Of a DNA stretch of 64,000 bases, positions 12,720-25,500 are shown one piece after another; the stretch's first letter is position 1, and each line of letters opens with the position of its first letter. Below the pieces are notes generated by a model. That model searched no databases. It was not told the origin of the DNA and saw only the letters and a list, made by a program, of their open reading frames with translations. The position numbers were made by a program, and so were the translations under genes. Origin of the DNA: Jaltomata sinuosa (Eukaryota; Streptophyta; Magnoliopsida; Solanales; Solanaceae); contig QJPP01005188.1 in NCBI GenBank assembly GCA_003996215.1, positions 33,220 to 97,219 of the forward strand, written 5' to 3'.

Positions 12720-12918
12720 AAAATATATTTACACATGTATTATTCGGTACGGTTCGGTATTTTTTCGATTAATTTTTATAAAATAAAAAACCTACCCAAT
12801 TATTCGGTACGGTTATGTTTATATAAAAAATGTCGATTTTATTAAAGAAACCTAAAAATCAGTTCGGCACGGTTCGGTCGATTACGCCAGTTTTTTAAAA
12901 ACCATTGACACCCCTAGG
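12720..12918. repeat. hAT-like element end (fragment)
   Basis: There are repeated CGGTACGGTTCGGT motifs and an outer edge reading, in reverse, AGGGGTGTCAATGG. That form recurs at the ends of plant non-autonomous hAT elements and resembles the TIRs at 32,772 and 37,101. A matching opposite terminus was not found. Confidence 0.4.
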
Positions 12919-13475
12919 GCTAGGCCCTTACCCCACCAGAAAGTAACAGAACTCATAACTGTGAACAATCCTGATGGCGAAGTCACCATTTCAAGGAAGC
13001 CAAGACATAGAACCAGTTTTCACAGCTAATTATGATTAAAGCTCCATCATACGGACGAAAAAACCATCACAGATTTGATCAGCACTTTTTTTTATCAGGA
13101 AATCATTGTTTTCGGGTGGAGAATCTTCAGAGATCTAATCTGCATTTCTGATCAAGTCAATTACAAAAACACTATAGTTAGACGTGAATAATCAGCATCA
13201 TTTTTATTTTATGTTACATAATCTTAATTTCACATAGATATCTAAAAATCATGAAATGGACATATCAACGCATTATGGAATGCCAGCCTTTGCTCCAATC
13301 TACAAGTTGTTCGCCTGCTCAGACTCTTCATATTCTTGTGCTGTTTCTCTTCATAATGCAAGTAGATGCAAAGGTCCAGTCCGATGTAGTTAAAGCCGGT
13401 TAATCAGTTGAAAGCCTGAGGCACTCTATATTTTGTTACAAAGGACGAAATTTAGGTTTTGTATGCACATCATTA

Positions 13476-13598
13476 TTATTCTTGGGCATCAAGGTCGGGC
13501 TTCGATGGGTATTCAAGACCATGAAGAGCAGGTATCCGTCTTAAATCTTCATCAGGGTAAGCAGGAATGAACCAATATCGCTTGTCCATACCAAACAC
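13476..13598 (-). CDS. acyltransferase exon 7 (last)
   Basis: Acceptor GAATCAG|GTGTTT; encodes VFGMDKRYWFIPAYPDEDL to GLEYPSKPDLDAQE and a TAA stop, followed by a second TAA. The VFG completes the conserved C-terminal motif started in exon 6. Confidence 0.92.
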   Translation of the reverse strand: MFGMDKRYWFIPAYPDEDLRRIPALHGLEYPSKPDLDAQE

Positions 13599-16500
13599 CT
13601 GATTCATATAATACAACCTTAGAATCGTAAATTGAAAGGGATCTGACATTTCTTATGAAAATAAAACAGATCTAACATAACTTGTAACATGACATAGGCA
13701 AGACAAGCAAAGGTAATTAGCTTTCATATTCAAAACTAGTTTTTGCATTCCAATCCAAATGGTGCTCTAATAAGTTTTCTCAAGACAAGTAACTCGAGAA
13801 AGTCCTCCCCAGTTTACTGGATAACCCAGTCTGACACTGGGTCTCATACAGCAGCGTATTAACCACTAAAATTTAACTGAAAATTTGACAGGCATGTGAT
13901 AGCTTCCGCAAGTTTATTCATTTAAATAGGCAAAATAGCTAAAGATAACACCACAGCTGTACTCATTTTAAGATAAAAACCTCCAGTTAATGGTAATCAG
14001 GCACAAGGATTTGAGGACTGTCTTTTCCTTGTATTTTTGTGTGAAGTTTGATTTGATATTCTATTCCTAGTATGTTGTCTTGGAGAATTTTTTGATGTTG
14101 CTGGTAGACATGGTGAGATCCCACATGGATTTGGATAATAAATTAACAACACTGAGGGAACAAGGGCATTCAAGATGAAGTAACATAGGAATTGGTGCTA
14201 AACAGCATGGTAAGGGCTTTGAGAATACCAGGGAGAGTAGACATTAGAGGAGCATTCAAGAATAGAAATGGTCTATAAATATCATATATGCGTATAGATC
14301 AAACCAGTACATCCAACTTTTTAGTAGGTTCAGTGTGATTATGAAGGATTTATATGAAGTTGCCCTACAATGTCATATTGTTTCGACAGAAGTTTGCCAA
14401 AGTGAATTGTACACAAAGAAAAATGAAGGACCGCATTAAGTTGTAAATGGCTGGGTGCGTGAATGGAGCGAGGGGCCATGACCGAGTAGACACCTAGGTG
14501 GCCTGTTTGAAGTGGAACTAAAGAGTAGAGAACAAGTGAGGTAGTAGCTGAATGTCTTCAGTATATGGGGTAAGGCTTTATTTGTGTATTTATCATTTGA
14601 AGGTAATACTCGAGGTTTTGAAATCCTCATTAGTTACTATGGGAAACCCTGTTATCAGATTAAGAGCCACCATGTTAAATAGAAAAGATCGCCGGATACT
14701 CCGTTTTATTAGTTTTAACATCCCCTCCAAGGTGAATGAGCATCAAGAAAAAGTAACTTTTTAGTATAACCAAAGAGCCAACATCATGTGATTTGCTAAC
14801 TTTTACTTTGAATAAGCCAAAACATATTTCGCCTCAATATAAGGTCTACTCAGGATGTTTCACACAATCATCGGAAATACCTACTTGAACAGTCAAAATG
14901 CTAAAAAGTAAGTATGCAAATATGAACTAAAAATTATGTTCCCACATTCTCCAAAAAAAAATTAAAACTGAAAATTCAAAAAAAAAACAAATGGGTTATT
15001 ACTTACCCCCTTTGCCCTATTCTACTGGCCCAGTTACTGTTCAAGTTTTACTATTCAAGAAAAAATTTCTTTGATTACGACCTATGCCATTTCTTTTACG
15101 ATTTTCATGATATTTCGTACAAAAGTGGTTTTATTAGTGTTGTTCCTGTTAGAACGTATGCTCCTAAGTCCTAACAACCATTTCTCATTTTATTTATTTC
15201 ATAAAATAACTGCTAACACTGTAACAAGAATGGAGAGGTTGACGAGGATGTCACTCATCGTATTAGGGAGGGATGGGCGAACTGGAGGCTTGCCTCCGAG
15301 GTCCTGTGTGATAAAAAGGTACCACTTAAACTTGAGGGTAAGTTCTACAGAGTGGTGGTTAGATCGACTATGTTGTATCGGGCGGAGTGTTGGCCTGTTA
15401 AGAACTCTCATGTTCAGAAGATGAAAGTCGCGAAGATGAGGATGTTGAGGTGGATGTGTGGGCATATTAGGAGAAACAAGATTAAGAATGAAGATATCCA
15501 GGACAAGGCAATGGCAGACGTCAAGTGAGGTAGAGGCAGGTTGAAGAAGCATTGGGGGGAAATGATTAGAGGTCTTGGTGCATCTGGACCATACTGAGGA
15601 CATGGCTTTAGATAGGAGAGTGGTCGCGTATTAGGGCAGAAGGCTAGTTTGTAGTTGAGTGTTTTCTCACTTCTTTATGGGATAGGCTTTCACTAGTGTT
15701 TTTACCAGTAGTATTAGCACTATGCTGGTAGTTCCTTGATCTTCTTTTCCAGCTGTTACTGGTGTTTTTTTGTGTGCGCCGATCATTGAATTACTTCGTT
15801 TTTATTATTGTTCTTTCTCCTATTTGTTGTGTAACACTTTCCATTTCACATTAATTTGTTGTTATGATTGCTCCCATATCTGTATTCCTTTTTTTCAAAT
15901 TGTTTGGCAAATTTTTAAGCTAAGGGTCTTTCTGAAACAATTTATCTATCTCTACAAGGTAGAGGTAAGGTCTGCATACACTCTACTCTCCCCAAACCCC
16001 ACTCGTGGGATTTCACTGGGTATGTGGTGGTTGTTGTTGTTGCTGTAACAAGAAAAGTCACATCTAATATGAAGGTTTAATGTATGCTTCTTACATCATA
16101 AAGAGGATGAAAGCATATATCAAAACTAAAAAAAGGTAAAACTAGAAAGTAAAGATAAAGTAACAGAAGTTGCAATTATTTTTTTCTACCCAATATTCTA
16201 CTACTTCCGATGTTTCAATTTGTTTGTCCTACTTTCCTTTTTTAGTCCGTTTCAAAAAAAATGTCTCTCCCCTTTTTTAGCAACTCTTTAACTCCAACTT
16301 TCCACGTGACATGTTTAAAACCACAAGATTAAAGGGCATTTTGGCACATTTGACATATCTTTAATTTAAGACCACAAGATTCAAAGTCTTCTTTACTTTC
16401 TTAAATTTTGTTCCAAGTCAAAACAAGACACAGATTGAAACGGAGGGAGTATTATATTTCAATCATGAAACTACATTTGTCAATTTATCATTGCCATGAG

Positions 16501-19500
16501 ATGTCGGTCATTTTTATAGAAGTGCCTGATATCAAGGTCCTATGTACATGGCATATTGTGTCCTCACTGGTTTGCAACTTCTCCACCCTCTGTAAACGAT
16601 GCTTCCTCATTTCCCCATTCTTTACTACCATGAAGTTTAGGTTCTTTAATATTATTTTATTTTACCATGGGGATTTAAATTAGCTTCCAAGTATTTATAT
16701 TTATATCTCAGAATAAACATAGAGTGCCAGTTTCAATTGGAAGTTCTCTTTCTTATCGAACTTGTGCTTTTTGTTGTTTCACATTCAAATCATAACTTCC
16801 AAATCATCTCCATGATCTGGTACTTAATTATAAGATTCATACCTAAAAATTTAGATCAGAGTGCCGCATTACTTTGAAAAGCATCTATCTTTTCTATCAT
16901 ATTGAGAGCAACCATCAGAAATCAACAAATAAGGCAATCTTGTGCAATCATCTAACCTGTTCAAAGTTCCTCTTTCGACCAAGATCATAACGCCATTTAG
17001 GACTGGTCTTCTTCTCATATGCCTGAAAGTAAGACAAGCCTTTAAATGTGCCCAGAAAAGAAAGATACAAGAGAGAAATGTTCAATAAACTGGGTTTGCC
17101 TCAAGAATCAAAAGATGTTTGCACAGCATCAATGATGTTTCAGATTACTAGGCATTTCATAGAAAGGAAAACACTTTACATTCAACTTAAAAGAGGAATA
17201 AGAAAAATGGAGTACCTCAATGGTTGTGGTATTAGCAGACACCAATGATATGTGCATAATCAGAAATCCCAACACACTCAAAGCAAAAGCAAGGTTCAAG
17301 ACTGCGATGCACAAGAAACGTGGAAAAATTAAGACAAAAGAAATCTCAGGTAGCAAGTTCAGCAAGACAATCCCTAAACCATACCAAAAGCAAGGAAAGT
17401 AGTCGCAAGAGTGCCCGGAGTCCCAGGTATCTCCCCATCACTGAAGAATGCAATAAATTGTGGCAGTAATGATAGAGTGACAACAGTTGTCTCAAGGAAC
17501 GTATAGAACTGCAGTAAGAGAAGGTTCTAATTAGTGGACAAAAATACTGCGAAGAAAGTGCCAGGACAATTGTTGTTAAAGTTTCCTTACATGCATGGTG
17601 ATGCATACAAACATCAATTGACAGGCACCAACAGGGAGGAAGTATACGGAAAAAGAAAAATTCTCAAGATGAACTATCACTTGCAATACTCCAAGGAAAC
17701 TGCATTGCACTCTCACAGAAATAGCCAGATGAAGTTTGGAAAATGATAAGGTTATAGGAAACAATACTAGAATAAGTTCCTCGCAAACAATAATCACTAT
17801 GGTCGTTCAGATTTTGTATGCAGGCATAGTGCTAATATCTCAGTTGATGTTTATTATCAGTACTAGTACGACTAGCAGCATGTCTTCAGGAGGAGCAAGT
17901 CATTTAAGAAACTCCCACAATTTTGGGATCATGATTTCAAATCATGAAAGCGTGATTTTCCAAATTCTCCTGAAAGCATGATTTGGGATTCCAAATCACG
18001 ATTTCAACTTTTTTAAATGTAAACTTGATCCATAAGTTTATATTTTGCAAAAAGAAGACTCATCATTTTAAATTTTGTAAAATAGACTCATGCTCACCGT
18101 GAAGAAATTGTTTGTACCATGTGAAAGGATTATATTAAAGAATAGCTAGTTACTACTATTATTGACTAGTGAATCTTTATAAAATTATGTGTATTTAAAA
18201 GTTTGTAATCGCAAATATTTATTTATAAAAGGAATATGGAGATATGTAATTTATCAATGCTGTGGATATTCCGATATCTTGTTTATAAACTATGATTTTG
18301 TTCATTTTGTAAGATTATGTAAGGATTGGGAAAATTTTGATAGTTTTCACAACTTGTGGGGGTCTTATGTTTATGAAACAAAATACAACTTAAGAAATCC
18401 AAATTGCATGTCCAAACAAAACTTCAACTTCATATCATTTGATTTCATATCATGATTTGATATGGCATGTCCATACGGCCCTTAGTATGTTACAAAAAGA
18501 ATGTTATTGTTCTACCTTTAGTAAGTTTTTCATTCCATCATTCTCATTTTATCTTTAAAGACACACCCTCATAAGAATTGGGACGTTTAAGGGAACTAGA
18601 TTCAAAGGGTATTCTTTTGGTATGTTATATACCCTTTAATCGTCTAAGACCACGAACTTCAAAAGTCTTGTTTACATTCTTAAACTTCAAACCCAATTAA
18701 ACTATGACGCATAAAATGAAGAGAAAATATTATTTAAATAGGACATAGCTTGCTTATCTAGCCTTTGAAGAATATAAGAGAGCTAAGAGGGAAGCTAATA
18801 AGGCCAGAACTTGAGGGGAAGCCATGATGGCTTGTACCAAAAGCTAGGGACATGAGAAGAGGAGAAAGAAACGTACAAACTAGAATCACGAGGAGATGAT
18901 TCTCAACAAGTTTTGAGGGGAGATAATGAGATCAAGGAGAGGAGAAGAGGCTATGATCAATTGTTCAACTCGAATCACGAGGATAAGCTTATAGATCTCA
19001 ATATATTTGTGCACGATAGAAACTTTAGCTACGATCGAAGAATTAACGAATCTAAAGTAGGGCTGGCAATGGGTTCGGGACCGGTACCACCGGACCGGTA
19101 TCCGCCGAAACCGAGACGGGTCCGATACCCTTGAACCTTGGATTCCGGCGAACCGGGTCTACCGGTAATAAATACGAGAATATACCGGGACGGACCGGAC
19201 CGGTACCGGGTCGGGGTCCCCCAACCTATTTTTTTTTAAATTATTTAAAGTTAGATTAAAACTTGATTTTTTATAATTCAAAAAGTTAGTTTAAAAATTT
19301 CAAACTATAACTTATTTTTTAAAGTATAACTTAATAAGTTAAAGACCTAAAGTGTTAAACTAATATAAATTTCAAACTATAACTTAAGTTTGAAACTTTC
19401 AAATTTAAAACTATAGTAAACTAATAATAGTAACTAAATTTTAAAAAGTTAGACTATTTATGTTTCAAATTTAAACTTGAAATATAAAGTAAGTTAGTTA

Positions 19501-22500
19501 AGTAAGAAATTTCTTATTAAAGTTGTGAAAATTATAATTTGTTAAAGTCTCGAAAATTGAAATATATAAAAAAGACTTGTATTAAATAGAAGACAATAAT
19601 TAAAAAAAATTAAGGCGAATAGCCTATAAATTTATTCATATAAAATAAAATGGTACGATTTGAATTACAAATATTAGAAGAACACCTAATCTATGCAGCC
19701 AACTTCTAGGAAGGGTTCTATTTGAATTAGGCCTCGATTATCGTACTAATATCTGTAACGTGCAAAATAGTCTAATCTTAGCTTTTCTAAGATTTCTTGT
19801 GAAACCTCATCCTGAATTTGTTGTCATGCTTGTTCCTCCATGCCGTTATCACTATTGCATCCCAACATAGAATCTAAGTCTTCTTCAAATTTGGGAGATA
19901 ATTTTGATCGCCCATAATTCCTTCGCTCGGCATTGATCCAATCTCTAAACAACATCAACATTTCCGAGCTGTCATTTGCTAATGAATACCTATGCTCTCC
20001 GATTTGAAATCTTTTCCGCACTGAAAGCGCCCTCCGAAGGTACTGAAGATGCTTGAATAGCTAGCACATCCCGAACCACCTTGCAAAGTTTTTTAAATGT
20101 CATGTTGTGGGTCCTCCACCATTCTAAAAGTTGAGGTTGGCCTTGTGCATCCCTAATATTTTTCAATCCCTGATTAAGATATTCATTAAAATCATTCTTT
20201 TCAGTAGAATCAAGACCAAGATACTCATCCATCACATCATCAGTATTTTCTGTTCTACACCTAGAAGTGTCAAGTTCTTCATTTATTTCAAGGGAATTAT
20301 ACAAGTCATACAATTTTCTAACTTCGTTCCTTATGCTATTTTTAACTATTGCAGCACAAGGTACTTCCTCAAGTTGAATATCTAAATTTGTATATATTTT
20401 ATCAACCACTCTTGATGCATCTGTTTCTTTGTAAATTGGGTTGAATAAAGAAGCAGTTAAATAAATTTGAGGAATAAGAAAAAAAATATTTTTTGAATTC
20501 TTCAATCATTGCTACAATGGGTTCTCTAAACCTTTCAATATTTTTGTATTTAGCAAATTGAAAGGAAATAGCACAAATATTTGGTAAGACTGAAGAAATA
20601 GTTGGATAATAAAGTTTATATATTTGATTTGTAGCTAGATAAAAAACTTTTAAAAATTCTATAAGTTTCTTTATGTCTTGCCAATAAAGTTCACCAATTC
20701 TTAAATCCATGTTGATATTATGAGCATTTCAAACCATTTGTATAGACATTCGATAAACATAAGCAACATCAAGCATTTTATATAAAGAATTTCATCTAGT
20801 AGCCACTTGTTTTGAAACTTTTCTAAATGGAAGATTACATTCTTTACAACGGTTTTCAAATTCTATAAGTCTACTCCTTTTTTTTGGCATTTAAAAATAA
20901 AATGACAAGCAATTTCAATTTTAGTACAACTATTATCATACATTTTTATACCATCTCTTACAACTAAATTATATATATGTGCAGCACACCTAATATGAAA
21001 AACATCACCATAAACTGGGCAAAGTCTAGGTTTAGATGATCAACAACACTTGTATTATTAGAAGCATTATCTAAGCAACGGGATCAACCAGACCGGACCA
21101 AACCAAACCAGAACCGGTACTAACCGAACCGGTACCGGCTGATAAAAAACCCTGGACTTGTCTCGTTACCCCTAGCCGGTACCCTCTTCTAGGCCCCCAT
21201 CGGTACCCTAACGAACCCGTAACGAATCAGTAATGAACCATACAGGTACCGGTAGTTCTCGATCCCGTTGCTTAGATAGTTCTTCTAATAATACAAGTGT
21301 TGTTGATTATCTAAAACCTAGGGTTTGCCTAGTTTATGATGATGGTTTTCATATTAGGTATGATACACATATATATAATTTGGTTGTAAGAGATGATATA
21401 GAAATGTATGATAATGGTTGTACTAAAATTGAAATTGCTTGTCATTTTATTTTTAAATGCCAAAAAAAGAGTAGACGTATAGAATTTGAAAACCGTTGTA
21501 AAGAATGTAATCTTCCATTTAGAAAAGTTTCAAAACAAGTTGGCTACTAGATGGAATTCTTTATATGAAATGCTTGATGTTGCTTATGTTTATCAAATGT
21601 CTATACAAATGATTTGGAATGCTCATAATACCAACATGGATTTAAGAATTGATGAACGTGATTGGCAAGACATAAAGGAACTTATAGAATTTTTAAAAGC
21701 TTTTTTATCTAGCTACAAATCAAATATCTAGACTTTATTATCCAACTATTTTTTCAGTCTTACCAAATATTTGTACTATTTCCTCTCAATTTGCTAAATA
21801 CAAATATATCGAAAGGTTTAAAGCGCCAATTGCAGCAATGATTGAAAAATTCAAAAAATATTTGTTTTCCTATTCCTCAAATTTATTTAACTATTTGTTT
21901 ATTCAACCCAGCTTATAAAGAAACAGGTGCATCAAGAATGGTTGATAAAATATATACAAATTTAGATATTCAACTTGAGGAAGTACCTTGTGCGGCAATA
22001 GTTAAAAATAGCATAAGGAACGAAGCTAGAAAATTGTATGACTTGTATAATTCTCTTGAAATAAATGAAGTACGTAATGAAGAACCTGACACTTCTAAGC
22101 GTAGAACAGATAATATTGATGATATGATGGATGAGTATCTACATCTTGATTCTACTGAAAAGAATGATTTTGATGAATATCTTAATCAGGGATTGAAAAG
22201 TATTAGGGATGGACGAGGCCAACCTCAACTTTTAGAATGGTGGCGGACCCGCGGTAAGACATTTAAAAAACTTCGCAAGGTGGTCCGGGATGTGCTAGTT
22301 ATTCAAGCATCTTCAGTATCTTTGGAGGACGCTTTCAGTGCGGCAAGATTTCAAATCAGAGAGCATAGGTATTCATTAGCAAAACACAACTTGGAGATAT
22401 CGGTGTTGTTTAGAGATTGGATCAATGCCGAGCAAATGGAATTATGGGCGACCAGAATTATCTCTCCAATTTGAAGAAGATTTAGATTCTATGTTGGGAT

Positions 22501-25500
22501 GTAATAGTGATGATGGCATGGATACAATGGAGGAACAAGCACGGCAACAAATTCAGGATGAGGTTTCACAAGAAATATTAGAAAAGCTAAGATTAGACTA
22601 TTTTGGACCTTACAGATATTAGTATGATAATCGAGGCCTAATTTAAACAGAACCCTTCCTAGAAGGTGGTTGTCTAGATTAGGTGCTCTTCTAATAGTCG
22701 TAATACAAATTGTACCATTGTATTTTATATAAATAATTTATAAGCTATTTGCCGTAATTTTCTTTAACTATTGTCTTCTATTTAATATAAGTTTTTTATA
22801 TATATTTCACTTTTCAAGACTTTAACAAACTTATAATTTTCACAACTTTAATAAGAAATTTCTTACTTAACTAACTTACATCATATTTCAAGTTTAAATT
22901 TGAAAAATAAACGAAAAAGGGTCATATTTGCCCCTGTACTATCAGAAAAAGGTTATATTTGTCCTTCGTCATACTTTTTGGTTATATTGTCGTTGACATC
23001 CAACTTTGGTCACATATTTGCCCTTGGGCTGTTAAGTCTTGTGTCTGCACTTTCATTATCCTACGTGGCGCCTACGTTAATATATTTTAATTACAATTTA
23101 AAATTTAATTTGTATTTAAATTCCCACCCGACCCAATTGTTAAAACCCGACCCACCCAATTGTGAAGACCCATTAAACCTTAACATAGGCGTCACGTAGG
23201 ATAACGAAAGTGGGGACACAAGACTTAATAGCCCAAGGGAAAATATGTGCCCAAAGTTGGATGGCAAGGGCAAATATAACCAAAAAGTATGATGAAGGAC
23301 AACTATAACCTTTTTTTGATAATACAGGGATAAATATGACCCTTTTCCGAAAAATAGTCTAACTTTTTAAAATTTAAGTTATAATTATTAGTTTACTACA
23401 GTTTGAAATTTAAAAGGTTTGAAAGTTTCAAACTTAAGTTATAGTTTGAAAGTTTAAGTTATAGTTTGAAATTTATATCAGTTTAACACTTTCTTTAACT
23501 TATTAAGTTATACTTTAAAAAAAAGATTAAAAAATAAGTTATAGTTTGAAATTTTTAAACTAACTATTTGAATTATAAAAAATCAAGTTTCAATCTAAAT
23601 TAAAACTTTAAATAATTTTTTTTAAAAAAGGTTGGGGGACCTGGATCCGACCTGGTACCGATCCGGTTCGGTCCCGGTATATTAGGGGTACGGGACGGGA
23701 TGGGTCCCACACCGGTACGGACCCGGTTCGCCGGAATCTACAGTTCAAAGGTACCAGGCCATCCCGGTTCCGACGGATACCGGTTCGGACCCACTGCCAG
23801 CCCTACCCATCCCTCATCCCAATTGACTTCTAAGTGGTGTTATCACACCCCCCCCCCCTCCAAACCTCTTCTCGGGCAGCCCAATTTCCCAATTTAAGGA
23901 AGTGTTTGTCACGAACAAATCCTTTCTTGCCACGTGCCAATTTCATTTTAAAAAAATATTTTTCCTTCTTAGTTATATTTTCCTTATTTTATTTCTTTTT
24001 CTTTTCTCTCTCTTTCTTCCATTGTCAACAACCTCTCCATCCCGGTCATCTTCACCCAACACCACTCTCCATTTCTACATCATCTAATAGAAACCAACTA
24101 AGGAAACATCACTAATTCCATAAACATCCACTCCAAGTTCATCATTCAATCGTGTGAAAACTAACAGCTACCTTTCCACCATCTGCCCACCTCTCTTTAG
24201 CAACCAAGAACAAAACACGAGCACGAACCACGATCCCAAACAATCATGTCACAACTCTCTTCTGATTAAGGGAAAACAAAATTTCTCGTTTTTCTTTTAT
24301 CAAGCAACCACATAGGCCATACCATGTTCAATACTGATTGATCCTGGACCTTCCCCCTTTAATTTTTATTTTAATTTTTGCCTCAAAAAAATTGAAGGGA
24401 GAAGGATTATGAAATTGTGTTTCTGAAGGGAGAAAGAAGCTTTCCAGTGGCATTACCATATGGCCAAAAAAGGCTACCTCCATTCTACCAGCAAACCCTT
24501 TCTTTTAGTCAGGCATAACGCAAGGTGTCTGGAGGAAAAATAACAGGAAAAAAACATTGATGTGGTGGGATGTTTCGGCGACGCGGCGACTCAAGCATCA
24601 ATAGTAGATTTTGCGGAAGAAAAGAGGAGGGGAGATATTGATCTAGATTCAATTCAAAAGAACAGAAAAGAAGACAGGAAAACAAATGGCAAAAAGAGAA
24701 GAAAATTAAAAATAAAACAAGCATCTCCTCTGGGTTGATTTGATCAGAAAAGTAGTATACCTCCGACTGAATCAATATCGCGTTCTCCTTTGCTGCTATT
24801 TCATTTTATGTGTGTTTGACGGGGCGCGGAGCTTAAGAAAATAAGAGAAACTTTTGAATTTGTGATTTTAAACTAAAAATATGTGTAATATACCAAAATG
24901 TCTTTTGAATCCTGTGGTCTTGAATATAAGATATGAGATATTGAAATTAAAGAGTTACTACCAGTGTTATCAAACGCGCGCTTAAGCCCTGAAGCGAGGC
25001 TCAACGTATTGAGCGCTTCGTCTCGCTCAATGTGCGCTTCAATGTCGTCATCTAGGTTCTAAAACATACTTTTCCTTTTCAAAGAGCCTCTACTGAAGAG
25101 ACAACACTAAACAATTGATATTTCACATTATCGTAATTTGTTTTTCAATTTCTTTATTCATATATTTGTCATTCATGCTTATAATTATTAGTAGTGGACT
25201 AAACATATATATTTGTAATTTTTCTCCCTTTGCTCCTTTATCATTAAAGCTCACGCTTTATTTGCGCTTCGCACTTAAAGCCCCAACAGACCTTAGAGCT
25301 TTTTTACGCTTTTTGCTTTTGATAACGCTGGTTACTACATATAGAAAATGGCATTCTTTTTTAAACAAACTGGAAAAAAAAAAGTGAGACACATATTTTA
25401 AAAATCGAGGGAGTAATAGAATACATTTAAAAATTGTTGCAAAAATAAAAAATTTAATCTTGTTTTCTTTTCTCACACTTCGTAAGAGTGATATACACTC

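Larger units (their letters stand above)
11327..13475. other. AT-rich intergenic sequence downstream of the acyltransferase gene
   Basis: No coding segment was supported. It contains the putative Helitron terminus at 11,845 and a hAT-like terminus around 12,720-12,918. The 3' UTR of the acyltransferase should begin at 13,475 and run to lower coordinates. I could not place a poly(A) signal with confidence. Confidence 0.5.
19058..23805. mobile_element. 4.7-kb hAT inverted-repeat (palindromic) element
   Basis: The left end TAGGGCTGGCAATGGGT mirrors the right end ACCCACTGCCAGCCCTA. The whole interior is mirrored too: the left arm (19,058-21,086) is the reverse complement of the right arm (21,261-23,805), allowing for decay and one MITE insertion. 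A 174-bp spacer rich in ACCGGTACC motifs lies between. Both arms carry the C-terminal half of a hAT transposase, pointing outward. The flanking 8 bp do not match, so no clean duplication was recognised. It sits in intron 3 of the acyltransferase. Confidence 0.8.

Noticed and set aside
19042..19057. 8-bp target duplication for the 4.7-kb hAT palindrome
   Set aside because: Flanks ATCTAAAG and CCCATCCC do not match, so a clean insertion duplication cannot be claimed.
23848..23860. Poly-C run as a regulatory site
   Set aside because: A simple homopolymer with no associated motif or gene start.
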